Part shown: one piece after another, positions 23,469 to 34,300 of the stretch
How positions within the stretch are numbered: position 1 is the stretch's first letter
How the letters are laid out: the number at the start of each line of letters is the position of its first letter
Assembly: GCA_947652605.1 (NCBI GenBank)
Contig: OX393580.1
Location: 18,062,159-18,126,158 of the forward strand
DNA from: Elmis aenea
Lineage: Eukaryota > Arthropoda > Insecta > Coleoptera > Elmidae
Length of the DNA stretch: 64,000 nt
Reading direction: 5' to 3'
Notes under the pieces: generated by a model
What the model saw: only the letters and a program-made list of their open reading frames with translations
Databases searched by the model: none
What the model was told of the DNA's origin: nothing
Translations under genes and position numbers: made by a program

Positions 23469-23875
23469 CAGAGCCGTAACAAGGGCGTGGCGAAAGAGGC
23501 GCCCGCCACGGGCGCAACTAGATTTGGGGCGCAAAATATAATAAATGTAAAAAAAAATTAAGTAAATAGATATAAAAGTCTGCTATTGTATATTTTATTT
23601 TTAAATTTCGGTACCTAATACGTCGCTTAGGATATACACTATCTACAACACAGCGGAATTTCGCTACATTTGGTAACACTGGTGAGTCCCAATTCGTTTC
23701 AAGTTAGATGGCAAAAACAAGTTACAGTAGACTCTGTAACAAATCCTCGAATGTTGCTAAAATTTTTAACAAAAATTAAGTTTGTAGCATTACTAATATT
23801 TTGGGATGCAATTAGGAAAGATAAATAATGTAAATTTACTTTCACAATAAAAACACTGTCAAATATGCTGCGAAA

Positions 23876-24124
23876 ATGATAAAAGCTCTAAAAAATTTAA
23901 TTCAACAGTACCAAAATGATTTTTTCGATTTGTCTCACTATTCGGCGAAAAGTTTTGCCGAAACAATAAATATTGAAACTTACATTCCAGAAAACACAGA
24001 TCTAATACTCATACAACTCATTGATAGTTTTACTGGTTTACAAAAGATCTCAAATGACTGCAGTTTTTTAAATGGACCAGCTTTAAAAATTATGCCAGTA
24101 GATGCGCAGCTGACCTTACATTGA
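23876..24124 (+). pseudogene. hAT transposase fragment
   Basis: An open stretch of 82 codons (NLIQQYQNDFFDLSHYSAKS..; ENTDLILIQLIDSFTGLQK) within the hAT element. Position and composition suggest the middle part of a hAT transposase close to ZMYM1-like proteins. There are no catalytic residues, the start is arbitrary, and it is surrounded by stops. Confidence 0.4.
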
Positions 24125-24234
24125 AATATAATAGAACTTGTATGTGAAATTGCGAGTTTCAAATATCAAGCCATGGTAGTTTTTCAAAATTTTGGCTTTT
24201 CAAATCTTGCCAAAAAAATTACGAACGAAAAGAA

Positions 24235-24735
24235 ATAATAAACGTTGACATAAAAAATTAGACTCTAAAAAAAAGCAGTTACACATAGAGGACAACTGTG
24301 TTTGGAAGTCTAATTTTTTTATGTGGATGTTTATTATTTGTTTTTATTTTTATTACATTTCCATTGATAGTTTTAGAATAATTTTTAAGATTTGATCGTT
24401 TTTTGTTATGTTAAATAGATTGTTTGCTATAATTTGATTAAACTTTGAACTGATTTTTCTCGAAAATTTTCTTATGTACCTATGCATACTTTTTTAATAC
24501 ATGGTCGGATTCAGAATTAAATTCTCTATCCGAATCAACCAAAAAATGTATACTATGTAATTTTAAAAAAAAAACAGTTGCCTATCGCGGATTTGACATA
24601 CGCCATCGTAGAGATAACAAATGCACATCATTTAATAGAGAATTTGTCGCCGTTTTCAAAAATATAAAGTTTGTTGCTGTTATTTTCAATAATTAAAAAG
24701 TTATAGGGGTGCGACAGTCAAACTGAATCACCCGG
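24235..24735. repeat. half copy of the CCGGGTGA fold-back MITE
   Basis: Matches the loop and right arm of the element at 1450..2389, ending CAGTCAAACTGAATCACCCGG followed by TA. The left arm is missing. It is nested in the hAT element. Confidence 0.7.
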
Positions 24736-25461
24736 TATATACCTTGTATTTCTTTAATTCGTTTGTCATTGAATTTAAATAAAAATGTATTTAATAGATT
24801 ATTTATTTATACCAATGTATAATTGGTTTACAGGTAACTCATTTTGATGGGGTTAATAATAAGTATTTAACATATTGCATTTAATAAAATTTTACATTTA
24901 CATTTTTCAAAATTTTGATCATATTTGGGTTAGGGGGGGGGGGGGCGCAAGTTAAACACTTGCCACAGGCGCTTCATACCCTCGTTACGGCACTGCTCTT
25001 GTATATAACTTCTCCCAATAAAATGCTGAATTAATAGGATCATTATTACCTAATTAATCACGCAAAATTTAAGCCTAAAATAATTGTTTACATCGCAATA
25101 TTACCAGAATATCAATTTAACCCTAAAAGCCCAATCATACTTTTGAGGCTATAAAGCCCAATCATACGTCAAAACGACGTACAATTATAAAAGAGCTCTA
25201 TCTAAATAAACTTTACTGCAAATACTAGTTTTATGTATGGTTTATGTGAAATACTTTCTATGTAAATAAAAAAACAGAAATTTAGAAAAAACATGGTTTA
25301 TTTAAACTCTGAAATGTTCACTTTAATTAAACATACAAAAAATGGCACGAAAACTGAGATTCTTGTAATTTTTTCTTATATACTACAAATTGTTTACAAA
25401 AATCAACTATTTATATTTTTTTATGAAAAACTAATCAACTCTTATCAATCATAAATCACTT

Positions 25462-27454
25462 ATTATTATTATTATTATTATTATTATTTGCGCGGAGGTG
25501 GTCCCCTTTCGGGTTCCAGTACTGCGACCTATTGGTCTATTGTACCCTCTGGTGATGGTCCCTTAAAGGAGTCCTGTGTTTTTGAAAAACTCCAGTATTT
25601 TCTTTAAGGGTGTTTTTCTTAACTCTTCTTGGTTGGCTTTTTCCATCCCTAGAAGTCTACGCCGATTGTGTGTGAATCTTTCACACTGGCATATTACGTG
25701 AAGAGGAGTTTCTTCTTCTTCACCACATCCTCTGCATATGTCGGTCTCAGAGAGCCCTATTATGTAGAAGTGTTTGTTTAGGCCACAGTGCCCTGTGACA
25801 AGTCCTGTGGCTGCTCTAATGTCGGCTTGCTCATTCTGAGCATTTCCTCTGTCTTTTCTTTAGAGACCATTGACAGGATAGCCTTAGAATCGGCTTGTCC
25901 TGCCACTTTTTTCCAATGAGCATTATGCCCTTGTGTTAATATGTCATTAAGACACCGCTTGACTGTTCCATAGGATATGCCAACTGCGGGTTCTGGTCCA
26001 AAGAAGGGTATCTCGCTACCAGTTTTGGCTAGGCGATCTGCCTTCTCGTTTACTGGTATGTTTGTGTGCCCTGGGCACTATACCAGTTTAAGTTTATTTC
26101 TGCTTCCCAGCACGTTTAGTGCCCGTATGCAGTTCAGAACAAGTCCTGAGTTTACTTCCGACGAGCCAAGAGCTTTTAACGCTGCTTGGCTGTCGGACAC
26201 TATGAAGATTCTTTTATTATTAAAACCTCTTTCTAATAGTGTTTCTGCACATAAGTGCATAGCGTACACCTCGGCTTGAAATATGGTTGCACACTGTCCA
26301 AGGCTTACGGATGTGCCTTGTCTCAGTTGTGCTGCTCCCCATATTCCGCAGCCTGTGCCATTTTGCGTTTTTGACCCGTCTGTATACCAGACTAGGCCGT
26401 TTAGCTCTATTTCTTGACGCTCCCATTGGTCCCGTGTTGGAATTGTAATTCCAAAGGTTTTCTCAATGGTTAGTGTCCTGTTTATTCTATCCGAGATCAT
26501 ATTTAATGTCGGATGCGTGTCGATCTCGTTAAGAATAGCTAAGTGTCCTTCTCTACGTCTCCCCTCTTTGGAGATTATTTTCAGTCTATACCACCCTCTT
26601 AGTGCTTGTGATTTGACCACAAGGTAAAGAGGAGGTAAGTTCAGCAACACTTCCATTGCCACCGTGGGCGTTGTTGTCATCGCCCCGGTAATACTTGGGC
26701 AAGCCAGTCGCTGCAGCTTGTCTAATTTATTCCTGCAGTCCTTTATCTGTGTTCTAGTCCACCAGATCAGACTTGCGTAGGTTACGATGGGTATGACCAT
26801 CTTGGTATATATCCAATACATCATGCTGGGTGTTAATCCCCAGTTTTTCCCAAGCATCCTCCTGCAAGTCCATAGAGCTACAGTGGCTTTCTTGGTGGTT
26901 TTCTCTACGTGTAGTTTGAAGTTAAGTTTGCTATCTAGAATCACTCCTAAATATTTAACTTCTCCTACTGTTGTCAATGGTTCTTCAAACAGATACACTG
27001 TTTTAGTCCCACATGGTTTTGTTTTTCTAGTGAAGTGTACTAGTGAGGTTTTAAACGGATTTACCGTTAATCCCTCTCCTGTGCACCACCGTTCGACAAT
27101 TCGTAGGGCGCCTTGCATCATGTCTGATACTACGCCTCCGAACTTGCCTGTTGTTAGTATGGCTATGTCATCGGCATAGCCTACCGCAAAGTGCCCTGCT
27201 TTCTCCAGCCTCCACAGGAGCTCGTTTGCCACTAGGCACCACAAAAGGGGAGATAGAACACCCCCCTGTGGACACCCTCGGACAGCCTTGACTCCTACAG
27301 TCTGTCCAAAAGCAGAAGCATAAATGTTTCTGTGTTTAAGCATTTCGGATATCCATTTACAAATTGTAAAATGTATTCCTCTGCTTTCCACTGCATTACG
27401 TATTTATCTCGGGGAGGCATTATCAAACGCTCCCTCGATATCTAGGAAAACTAG
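25462..27454 (-). mobile_element. 5'-truncated I-group non-LTR retrotransposon
   Basis: A minus-strand retroelement flanked by the 9 bp duplication AAATCACTT (25453..25461 and 27455..27463) and ending in a (TAA)n tail at 25462..25490. It starts abruptly within reverse-transcriptase motif A (LDIEGAFDN, near 27420..27450), so it is a 5'-truncated insertion made by target-primed reverse transcription. The RT, RNase H and TAA tail suggest the I/LOA/R1 group rather than Jockey. It is nested in the piggyBac-like element. Confidence 0.85.
25840..27450 (-). pseudogene. reverse transcriptase-RNase H ORF, truncated and interrupted
   Basis: A long minus-strand frame covers 27391..26078. RT motifs in order are CPQGGVLSPLLW, then GYADDIAIL (catalytic YADD), then VKYLGVILD and a thumb region. 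An RNase H domain follows with WYTDGSK (D), IFQAEVYAM (E) and VSDSQAALKAL (D). A TAG at 26078..26080 interrupts RNase H where W is expected before CPGHTNIPVNEKADRLAK; the frame then continues open to about 25850. An upstream stop (TAA) separates motif A from the main frame. The endonuclease and gag-like parts are missing, so it is inactive. Confidence 0.85.
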
Positions 27455-28500
27455 AAATCACTTAAGTCAAATATAATTCAGAAAATTCGAAAAGTGCAAA
27501 AGTTAACAAAGCCCAAACATACTTCATAACGACGTGAACATTGCGATAACAACAAAATGGCGGCACTTATCAAAGCGAGACTGCTGTCTCCTGTTAGCTC
27601 TGGGCATGTACCTAGTTGGCTCGGATGGTCACGGCGATCTAAGCAAGCATGCGAAAGAGATCGCGAATATGTGTTGGAGTGTACGTCAAAATGACGTAGA
27701 TTGGGCTTCTAGGGTTAAGTAAAAGCCGAGCAATTATTAAGCCATAAGTAACAATTTTAAACTTAAATTTTGTTGTTTCTTACCTTTACTTGTCGGCAAT
27801 AAAACTACTATGGCGTTCTTTCTTGCTTGTGTTGGAATCTTTCATCTTATTAATTTCTCGCTTAACTTTTGAACAGTATAAAATAGTTTTGATGAAGAGG
27901 ACAAAATTACAAATGATTGAGCAAGTCACTGGCAATAAGAGAAATATTAAAAAGGCGTAAGGATTTTTTCTGTAACCGAAATAATTTTTATGTTTTTTTG
28001 TTGGTTAATTGAAAATGCAATTTTCATATGATGCTAAACAGTAAAATCTCACTTAACGGTATTCTTTTAACGCTCTTTGGTATTTTCGCGTTTTTGGGAA
28101 TGCTGTAGTGTGTTATTTTTCAACAAAAATTTCACAACTGTCAAAAAAAGTATGAGCTATATCGTAGAAGTAACCAAAAGTGTGAATTGGCTCCGATTAG
28201 CGCATTTTCGTTTAACGCTCTGAATTCTAGGAACGTAAACTAGACGTAAAGTGGGGAATTACTGTACCTTTATCTTAAGAAATGTAATTTGGATCGTAGC
28301 GAAAAATTAACGTACCTTTTTTAAAAAAGCGCTTGTAGAAGCCTACGGCAGGGAGGAAGTTTTTTGGCAAAAGTTGGTAACGTTAGGTTAAATAAACAAT
28401 TGAAGTGATAACTAAAGGCATAGTCCACCCATACAAGTTATACCAGGCAAATGCTTTTCTTTCTTGCTTTTTTTGCCATACAGTTTACACTCGAAGAGAC

Positions 28501-30142
28501 CTAACAAATCTTTAATCAAACATGGATTTTACACGAATGCTTAAAAAAAGAATTAAAAATTTTCTTTTGTTTAATAAATTTCACTTCGCGAGTAAATTTG
28601 TTACTTAATAGTTTAGATATAAGTTCAGCTTTTACAGTTTGTGTCGATTTAATTAAAATTGCTTCAAATTTCTGAAACTTTGCATTAACATTCAATCCTC
28701 ATCAAACAATAATTCTTTTAAGATATTTATATCTTCGACTCTAATTTGTGCTCCAATATAAACACTTAAAACAATTTATGTTGTGACATGGCCAGGTAAT
28801 TGATACAAAATCGATACGGTTTATAACATTTTGACGGGAAAATTTCGTAACTTGCATCATAATTTAGGCATTTTTTTTAAACAAACTCTTTGCTAATGAC
28901 CTTAAAAATAAACTAGTGGTAAATATTAATCTCATACAGTTGCCTTTTTAACGTAAAAACGTAATGTTATTATTTTACTTTATCATATATTTAAGAAAAT
29001 AGATATTTAAGTATTTTAAAACACAACGTATATTTTAAAGTTGCAATCTCTTAATAGACTGTATATCTTTTAAACTTAAAATAGATTCTGTTTATAGTCT
29101 TTAGATGATCACAAGAAATTTCTACTTAAAAATAAACAAATAATGTTCGTCGCTCAACATTCGTATGCTACTCTAAGAAAGCTTAGCACAGTTGTAAACT
29201 ATAATTTAATTAGAATAGTTCGCCGTCGTTTAAAATTTTAATAGCATATGAAAACAAAATCTCATGTCTTATTCAGTAGCAGTCGTATTTATTCCTAATG
29301 ATCAAGAGACGAGAGTCTTGAAACAGGTCTAGCATTTCTACAGAAGAGTCTTTATGCAAAAAGGGTATTTAAGTTGTTGGTTTATTATATTAGTTTACTC
29401 AAATATCGGGTGATCAACAATGATTGATGCCCGCTAACTTCAGATCGAAAATAAAATAACCAAGTTTTTGTTGGTATCGCAGTGTAAAACTAGGATATCA
29501 GTGGCGTAGTACTATTTTCGTTTTCTGTGACGTTCAGGTTGACCTGTCATTTTGTGTGTGGTTTCCCTACGCCACTGGTTTTCCCCTATGGGTTACCAAC
29601 CGTTCGAATAAAGTTCCCAACACCCTTGGCATCAGTCATTTTCGATCACCCGATAGTTCTATTGATATTTGCTGTAACCACACAGCGTCGCTTAAATTGG
29701 TTTCATTAATTAAAAAAAATCACAATTTACGACATTTTAACAGTTTTTATTGATTTGTTATTAACCAATGAAATTACAAAACATTTTTTAACTTAAGATA
29801 ATAGCTTAATGATCGTGTAAGACAGGCTAATCAATTTACAGATGTTTCAGTTTTGGGTTAAAAACACCCACAATTTTTTCCTTTATGACGAGTGTACTGA
29901 ACAGTGTTTTTGCAACAACACCTGTTTTTATTTAAGAAATCCAAAACATTGTTGTTTGATTCGTGTAAAGATATAGCCAAGGTTAGTTTCTTAATATCAC
30001 TGTTTGTGTTTTGTTTTTGTGCCAGATTTTTTATGTTGGAGCAGGTTGAACTTCATTTATTTGCTAGGTGTATTGGTGTAAAACGTAAAACCTTTGTAGA
30101 TTTTCATCGCTTAATTTATAATTGTGTTTGCTGGCCTGGTTT
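28501..30142. other. intron 3 relic of pseudogene C
   Basis: 28501..29170 is homologous to intron 3 of E (62120..62690) and D. 29820..30142 matches the block next to exon 3 in A, B and D. Exon 3 itself would come next but is absent. A piece at 29400..29720 is not shared and shows nothing recognisable. Confidence 0.5.
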
Positions 30143-30850
30143 CACAATAATTTGAAGTTTTTGAAGCAGACTCTTAATAAAAATACAAGTTATTGGCATC
30201 GATGGATTCGTTAGAAGATACTCCATTTAAATAACCGCATGTACCACCATAGTTCCATTTAAAAAAAAAATGCCTTTTTGTCAAAAAACCGATTCCGCAA
30301 CCTTCAAAGCCGATTAAAGTAACCTAAATACAATTCAAATTTACAAAACGTTTTTTGGAGAATTGTTGACATAATAAAAATCAATTTATGCAGGTCACGG
30401 CACACTTAATAAAAAACTAAATTTTGTTTCAAAAAATTTTTGACGTTATAAAAATTAACCAAAATAGTGCAGTTGTATCCAAAATCGGTTCCTCTTTCCA
30501 AAAATTTAAAAATATACAGGCTGTTCCATTTAAAATAACAAAGTTGGGGTCATTTCCAGCGAAACCGGAAGTGAAACAAATTTGTGCATGTGCTCAAAAA
30601 AACAGGTTTTTTGCACATATCATATGTCTAAAATTTCATTTATCTAAAAGCAAAACTAAGGAAAAAAAGGAGTGTACCACACTTCATTTACACCCGGCAT
30701 AACTTTTATTTAAAACCTTTTTTTGTACGAAATATAGATCCGTTATGATACTTTTTGTACACACTGTATAAACCTGCAGTAGTTTTAGAATAATCCATTA
30801 ATCCATTATGTACATATCTTATAATTAACAATATTGGCATAAAGCATCGA
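30143..30850. repeat. filler sequence at the C/D junction
   Basis: Replaces exons 1-3 of locus C. It contains a repeat fragment with AATATACAGGCTGTTCCATTT (about 30510..30530) and TACACACTGTATAAACC (about 30759..30775), similar to the CAGGGTGTTCCATTTAAA fragments elsewhere in the window. No gene. Homology to the 3' flank of locus D begins at about 30850. Confidence 0.5.
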
Positions 30851-31331
30851 TAAAAATTGCAAGAAATAATTGGGATTGCCTCTGTTTGGTCAAAGTTTTA
30901 GTAGTCAAGGCGTGAGAAATGTTGCTGGGTTCTTTTCTGATACTCAATTTTCCAAATCTGCATTCTTGCACCATCTTTTGGAATAATATTGAAACCTTTA
31001 GCCGTGAAAACAACTTACAGTTTTCCCAATATCCGAAACTTCTTGTATAGTTGCTTGCCTAACTTAGGCGTAAAATAGCGAAAATTTTTATGCGAATTAT
31101 AAGCGAATAAGCCATTTCTTATATTTAGTAATGCACAAACAATAATGGCGCCTTTTGCAACAGTAATTAATAAGGAACAAGACAAATGCGTTTTATTTTT
31201 GCTTAGAATATATATTTAAATACAATGCAAAATAAAATGTATCACTTTGGTCCCGTGAACTAACACACGGTATTCTTAAGCCTTAATACTAAGCTTAATA
31301 CACACAGTTTGGCAAGAAGTAAATAATTATT
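30851..31331. other. 3' flank of locus D
   Basis: Homologous to the 3' flanks of B, C and E from GCAAGAAATAATTGGGATTG onward. Likely 3'UTR and downstream sequence of D. No independent gene supported. Confidence 0.45.
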
Positions 31332-34300
31332 TCATAATTCCGTATTTCTAGTTTTTGTGGATTGTAATAAATTTGAAGTTGTAGTAAACGACGACATAAA
31401 GCTCTGAGAAAACCTCCTTGAGAATGATGAAAGTCCAATTTTTCTTTTTATAGCTCGAACTACCTTCGGTTTAAGTATAAATACGCAGAATATCGGTATT
31501 CCTATGAATAAAAACATCGTTTATAAACAATATTTAGCAACAATACGCGCTAAATTTACCTTGGGCCTGGTTGATAGTGTCGAAAGTGATGTCGACGTAC
31601 TGCAAAAATGCATATTTCTTCAAGAATCTATACAAAATTCCTGCTGAAATGATTTCTAAAAGCCAAGATACTCCCATGACTATAAATAGTTTCGAAATCA
31701 TGCTTAATCTGTAAAAATTGAATCGGTGAGATGAAAAACAGTGCAAGTCCAAAATCGTAGTTTTGAATAAATCAATAAAAACTATATAACTTGAAAAATA
31801 TTTAATATATTGTTCCGATTTGTACAGAAGAAATATAACCCTTATAATTATGGATCGTTTGGCATCAATATACCTTTATGTAAAATGATACTTTGTCAGT
31901 TATACATAAAAAAAAATAACGGACTCGTACTGTTTTTCAAGTCAAGTTGGAAACGAATGCTATAAATACTAAATATCTTCAAAAAAAACAACCGAAAAAC
32001 GTATTTGTTATTTTATAATAATATACATAATGAAAATTGACATAATATTATGTAAATTAGTTCTCTTCGGCATTTGTGGTAGACCATGACGTTACATGAT
32101 AGTAGAACTCCAAATTTTCACCGGTAATATATTGCATAACCTTTTTTATATCATCGATTTTATTTTGGTTAATTGGAACAGGTTGCTTATAAACTTTTAC
32201 TGTCGGCTAAGGTGGACTTTTCTTGATTTGTTTCAAAAGTTTAAAAGTAAATGAAGCTAAACCGTCAATATAATCCCAAGTGGTAACGTATCCAGTAGTA
32301 TCACTGTCGGGCCACCAATTCTTAAAATCATAAATTTCGTCATACTGAATTTTCTTTACAGTAAAAGGTACCCTTTTTCTTGCCGACTGTATAATCTCTT
32401 CATATTCCAGAGGAATATAAACCCTGTCGTGTTTTCTCATAAGCCTCTTGACAGTACCAAAATCCCTGTCACATGGCAGGAACGAGTGCCCTCGTACAGG
32501 ATAATAATGATAGATTTTTTTGAAACGTTTTGTCGACTGTAAAGCAAGCAGAAATCGAACCACTGTGTGGTTACGATTTTGCCCTGGACATCCATCAGAA
32601 AATAGATGTAATTCCGTTATTTCGGCTGGAATATGATTGGCTATGTAATCATTAAGGAATGAGCATACTTCATCTGGACCTTTTCGAGCCTGGCCTTCAT
32701 GGTATGTGTAGAAATTACCAGTATTATTTTTAATATTATGAACTTCGAAAGCATATACCCAGAGTTGCCTTAAGTAAAAAATCTCTTGAACGGGAATGTG
32801 TGGAAGAGGCATATTTTGAATATAGTCAAATGTGATACCCATAACTTCTGGGCGTTCAGCGCACATAGCTTCAACTTCTTTCATTTTTGCATAAAAATTT
32901 TTAGCGCGTCTTTTATGAACTATTAGTTCTGCTGCAGCAACTCGCTTGGCATTATCATTCAGATTACCTACCGTCTTTTAGTTTCACTGTTAATCTTTCA
33001 CATTCTGAGCAGACATCAACTTGAGGCCTTCCAAACTTAAGGCCATAATTATCATTGAAATATTTCAGAAAAAATTCATACTTTACAAGTCCCTGCAGTT
33101 CCTGATGTTTCTTTATGAACAGCTCGTGCATCAGTTTTACGTTTAAATTTGCGTCCAAATAATGAACAGGTGTACTGGAATAGTAAGTAGTTTTTACAGG
33201 AAAAGATTCAATATGATTTTTAATTTTTGCAATCCAGTGATCACACAATGTTCGAGGTCTGTTATTATGAAGGCCTCTGAAATCTTTGGGTGTTTGTCCT
33301 GCAAGAAGCAATGTATTTAAGCGTTGAACTCGGAAATGCGATACAGCATAAAGGCTCATAAATGCCTGTTTGCAAACTGAAAGGCGATCCGAATTTTTCA
33401 TTACAAAATACAAAAAGTTGGAACCTCTTTGCGTAGCGGGATCAGCAAGTCTACTTCTACGCCTTTGGATTGGCTTAACTTCCATAAGCTCCTGTAGAAA
33501 TGTGTCCTGTTCATTTTTTGGCCTATTATCGTATAATTTTAACATTATTTCCCTCTGTTCTATGTCGGTAAACTGGTCCATGCATTTGCGTTTACACCTA
33601 TGGTAGTTTTACTACTTAATATTGAAGCAAAAAAAGAAAAAAAAACTTACATGCAAGGAGGGCCAACAGTTTTTGGCCCAATTTGTTTTCCTTTTTTTGT
33701 GACATACGCCTGACCTTGTTGACGTGCAATTTTCCTTTTATTCACTTTACAATTATTAACATTTCTTTTTCTTTTCTTTCTGCCACTAAAACTAGCTTCT
33801 TCTGAACTACTGTCATCAGAAGACATCTTAGATTAGCACACAACAAAATTATCCGTCTAGTGATGCGAAAAACAGTACAAGTCCGGACTTGTACTGTCTT
33901 TCTACTCATCGCTGACAAAGTCATTGTCGTTTATCGCAGTGGGCAATGTAAAGCATACGGTTTTTAAGCTTATTCGATATAGAATGTAATTTAAAGCCGA
34001 TTGGCTATTTCAGTTTCAAATGTCAAAATTCGGACTTGTACTGTTTTTCATCTCACCGATTCAATTGTTTGTAGTGTATCGAAAAATTAAAATGAGCCAT
34101 GTTAAATAGCTACGGAAAAAACATTTTAATTATTTTTTTTATTTATTTATTGAAGAAAAGAATTTCTAAAGCAGTTTCAAAATGTTTTTTATAACATTTT
34201 TTGGGTTAAACATATAGTATAAACAATCTAAAATTTAGGTATGTTAGGATGCCTTTTTGAATAATTAATAACTGGGGCGTTAACTACTTTAATTTACATG

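Larger units (their letters stand above)
23469..24995 (+). mobile_element. hAT element with 8-bp TSD CTCTTGTA
   Basis: A 1527 bp element with ends CAGAGCCGTAACAAGGGCGT and CCTCGTTACGGCACTG, flanked by CTCTTGTA at 23461..23468 and 24996..25003. GC-rich subterminal sequences (GGCGCCCGCC at left, GCCACAGGCGC at right) lie just inside. The interior keeps a piece of plus-strand transposase at 23876..24124 and a nested half copy of the CCGGGTGA fold-back family. Non-autonomous. Confidence 0.85.
25121..27714. mobile_element. piggyBac-like non-autonomous element, TTAA target site
   Basis: The ends are CCCTAAAAGCCCAATCATAC and GACGTAGATTGGGCTTCTAG followed by GG, directly flanked by TTAA at 25117..25120 and 27715..27718. 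The paralogous intron of B reads CAATTTAAGTAAAA with a single TTAA, the expected empty site. Without the nested retrotransposon the element is about 0.6 kb. The AAGCCCAATCATAC motif is repeated at the left end (25127 and about 25155). No transposase is encoded. Confidence 0.85.
19295..28500 (-). pseudogene. Methuselah-like GPCR, locus C (decayed 3' half, exons 4-7)
   Basis: Recognisable exon relics on the minus strand are 28500..28316 (TM4), 27969..27784 (TM5), 19668..19520 (TM6/TM7) and 19461..19295 (TM7 and tail). Lesions relative to B, D and E: exon 4 has an in-frame TAA directly after SLRV and a second TAA after IVYLT. Exon 5 is one base short at its 5' edge (186 instead of 187 nt) and has TAA just before its donor. 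Exon 6 has TAG where the others read TGG-(Phe/Leu)-(TTT)-GAA after MGVSWL. Exons 1-3 are absent: the conserved intron-3 sequence stops near 30142 and the 3' flank of locus D begins near 30850. The tail exon alone is still open and resembles that of D. This is a non-functional receptor fragment. Its intron 5 (8.1 kb) is filled by the elements listed separately. Confidence 0.88.
31720..34062 (-). mobile_element. 2.3 kb TIR transposon, 4-bp TSD AATT, DUF7869-like transposase
   Basis: A complete DNA transposon in intron 5 of locus D. Terminal inverted repeats of about 31-34 bp begin GAATCGGTGAGATGAAAAAC at both ends. They are flanked by AATT at 31716..31719 and 34063..34066. The B paralogue keeps the empty site (GTAAAAAATTGTTTGTAG). 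An internal 26 bp palindrome at 33872..33897 repeats the ACAGTACAAGTCC segment of the repeat. It carries one minus-strand gene with an intron, now broken. Superfamily assignment is open; the protein resembles insect DUF7869-type proteins as I remember that family. Confidence 0.85.

Noticed and set aside
25977..27179. Plus-strand ORFs of 100 and 130 aa
   Set aside because: Antisense to the minus-strand RT/RNase H frame.
30424..30702. 92-aa ORF at the C/D junction
   Set aside because: Overlaps repeat fragments (CAGGCTGTTCCATTT). No domain.
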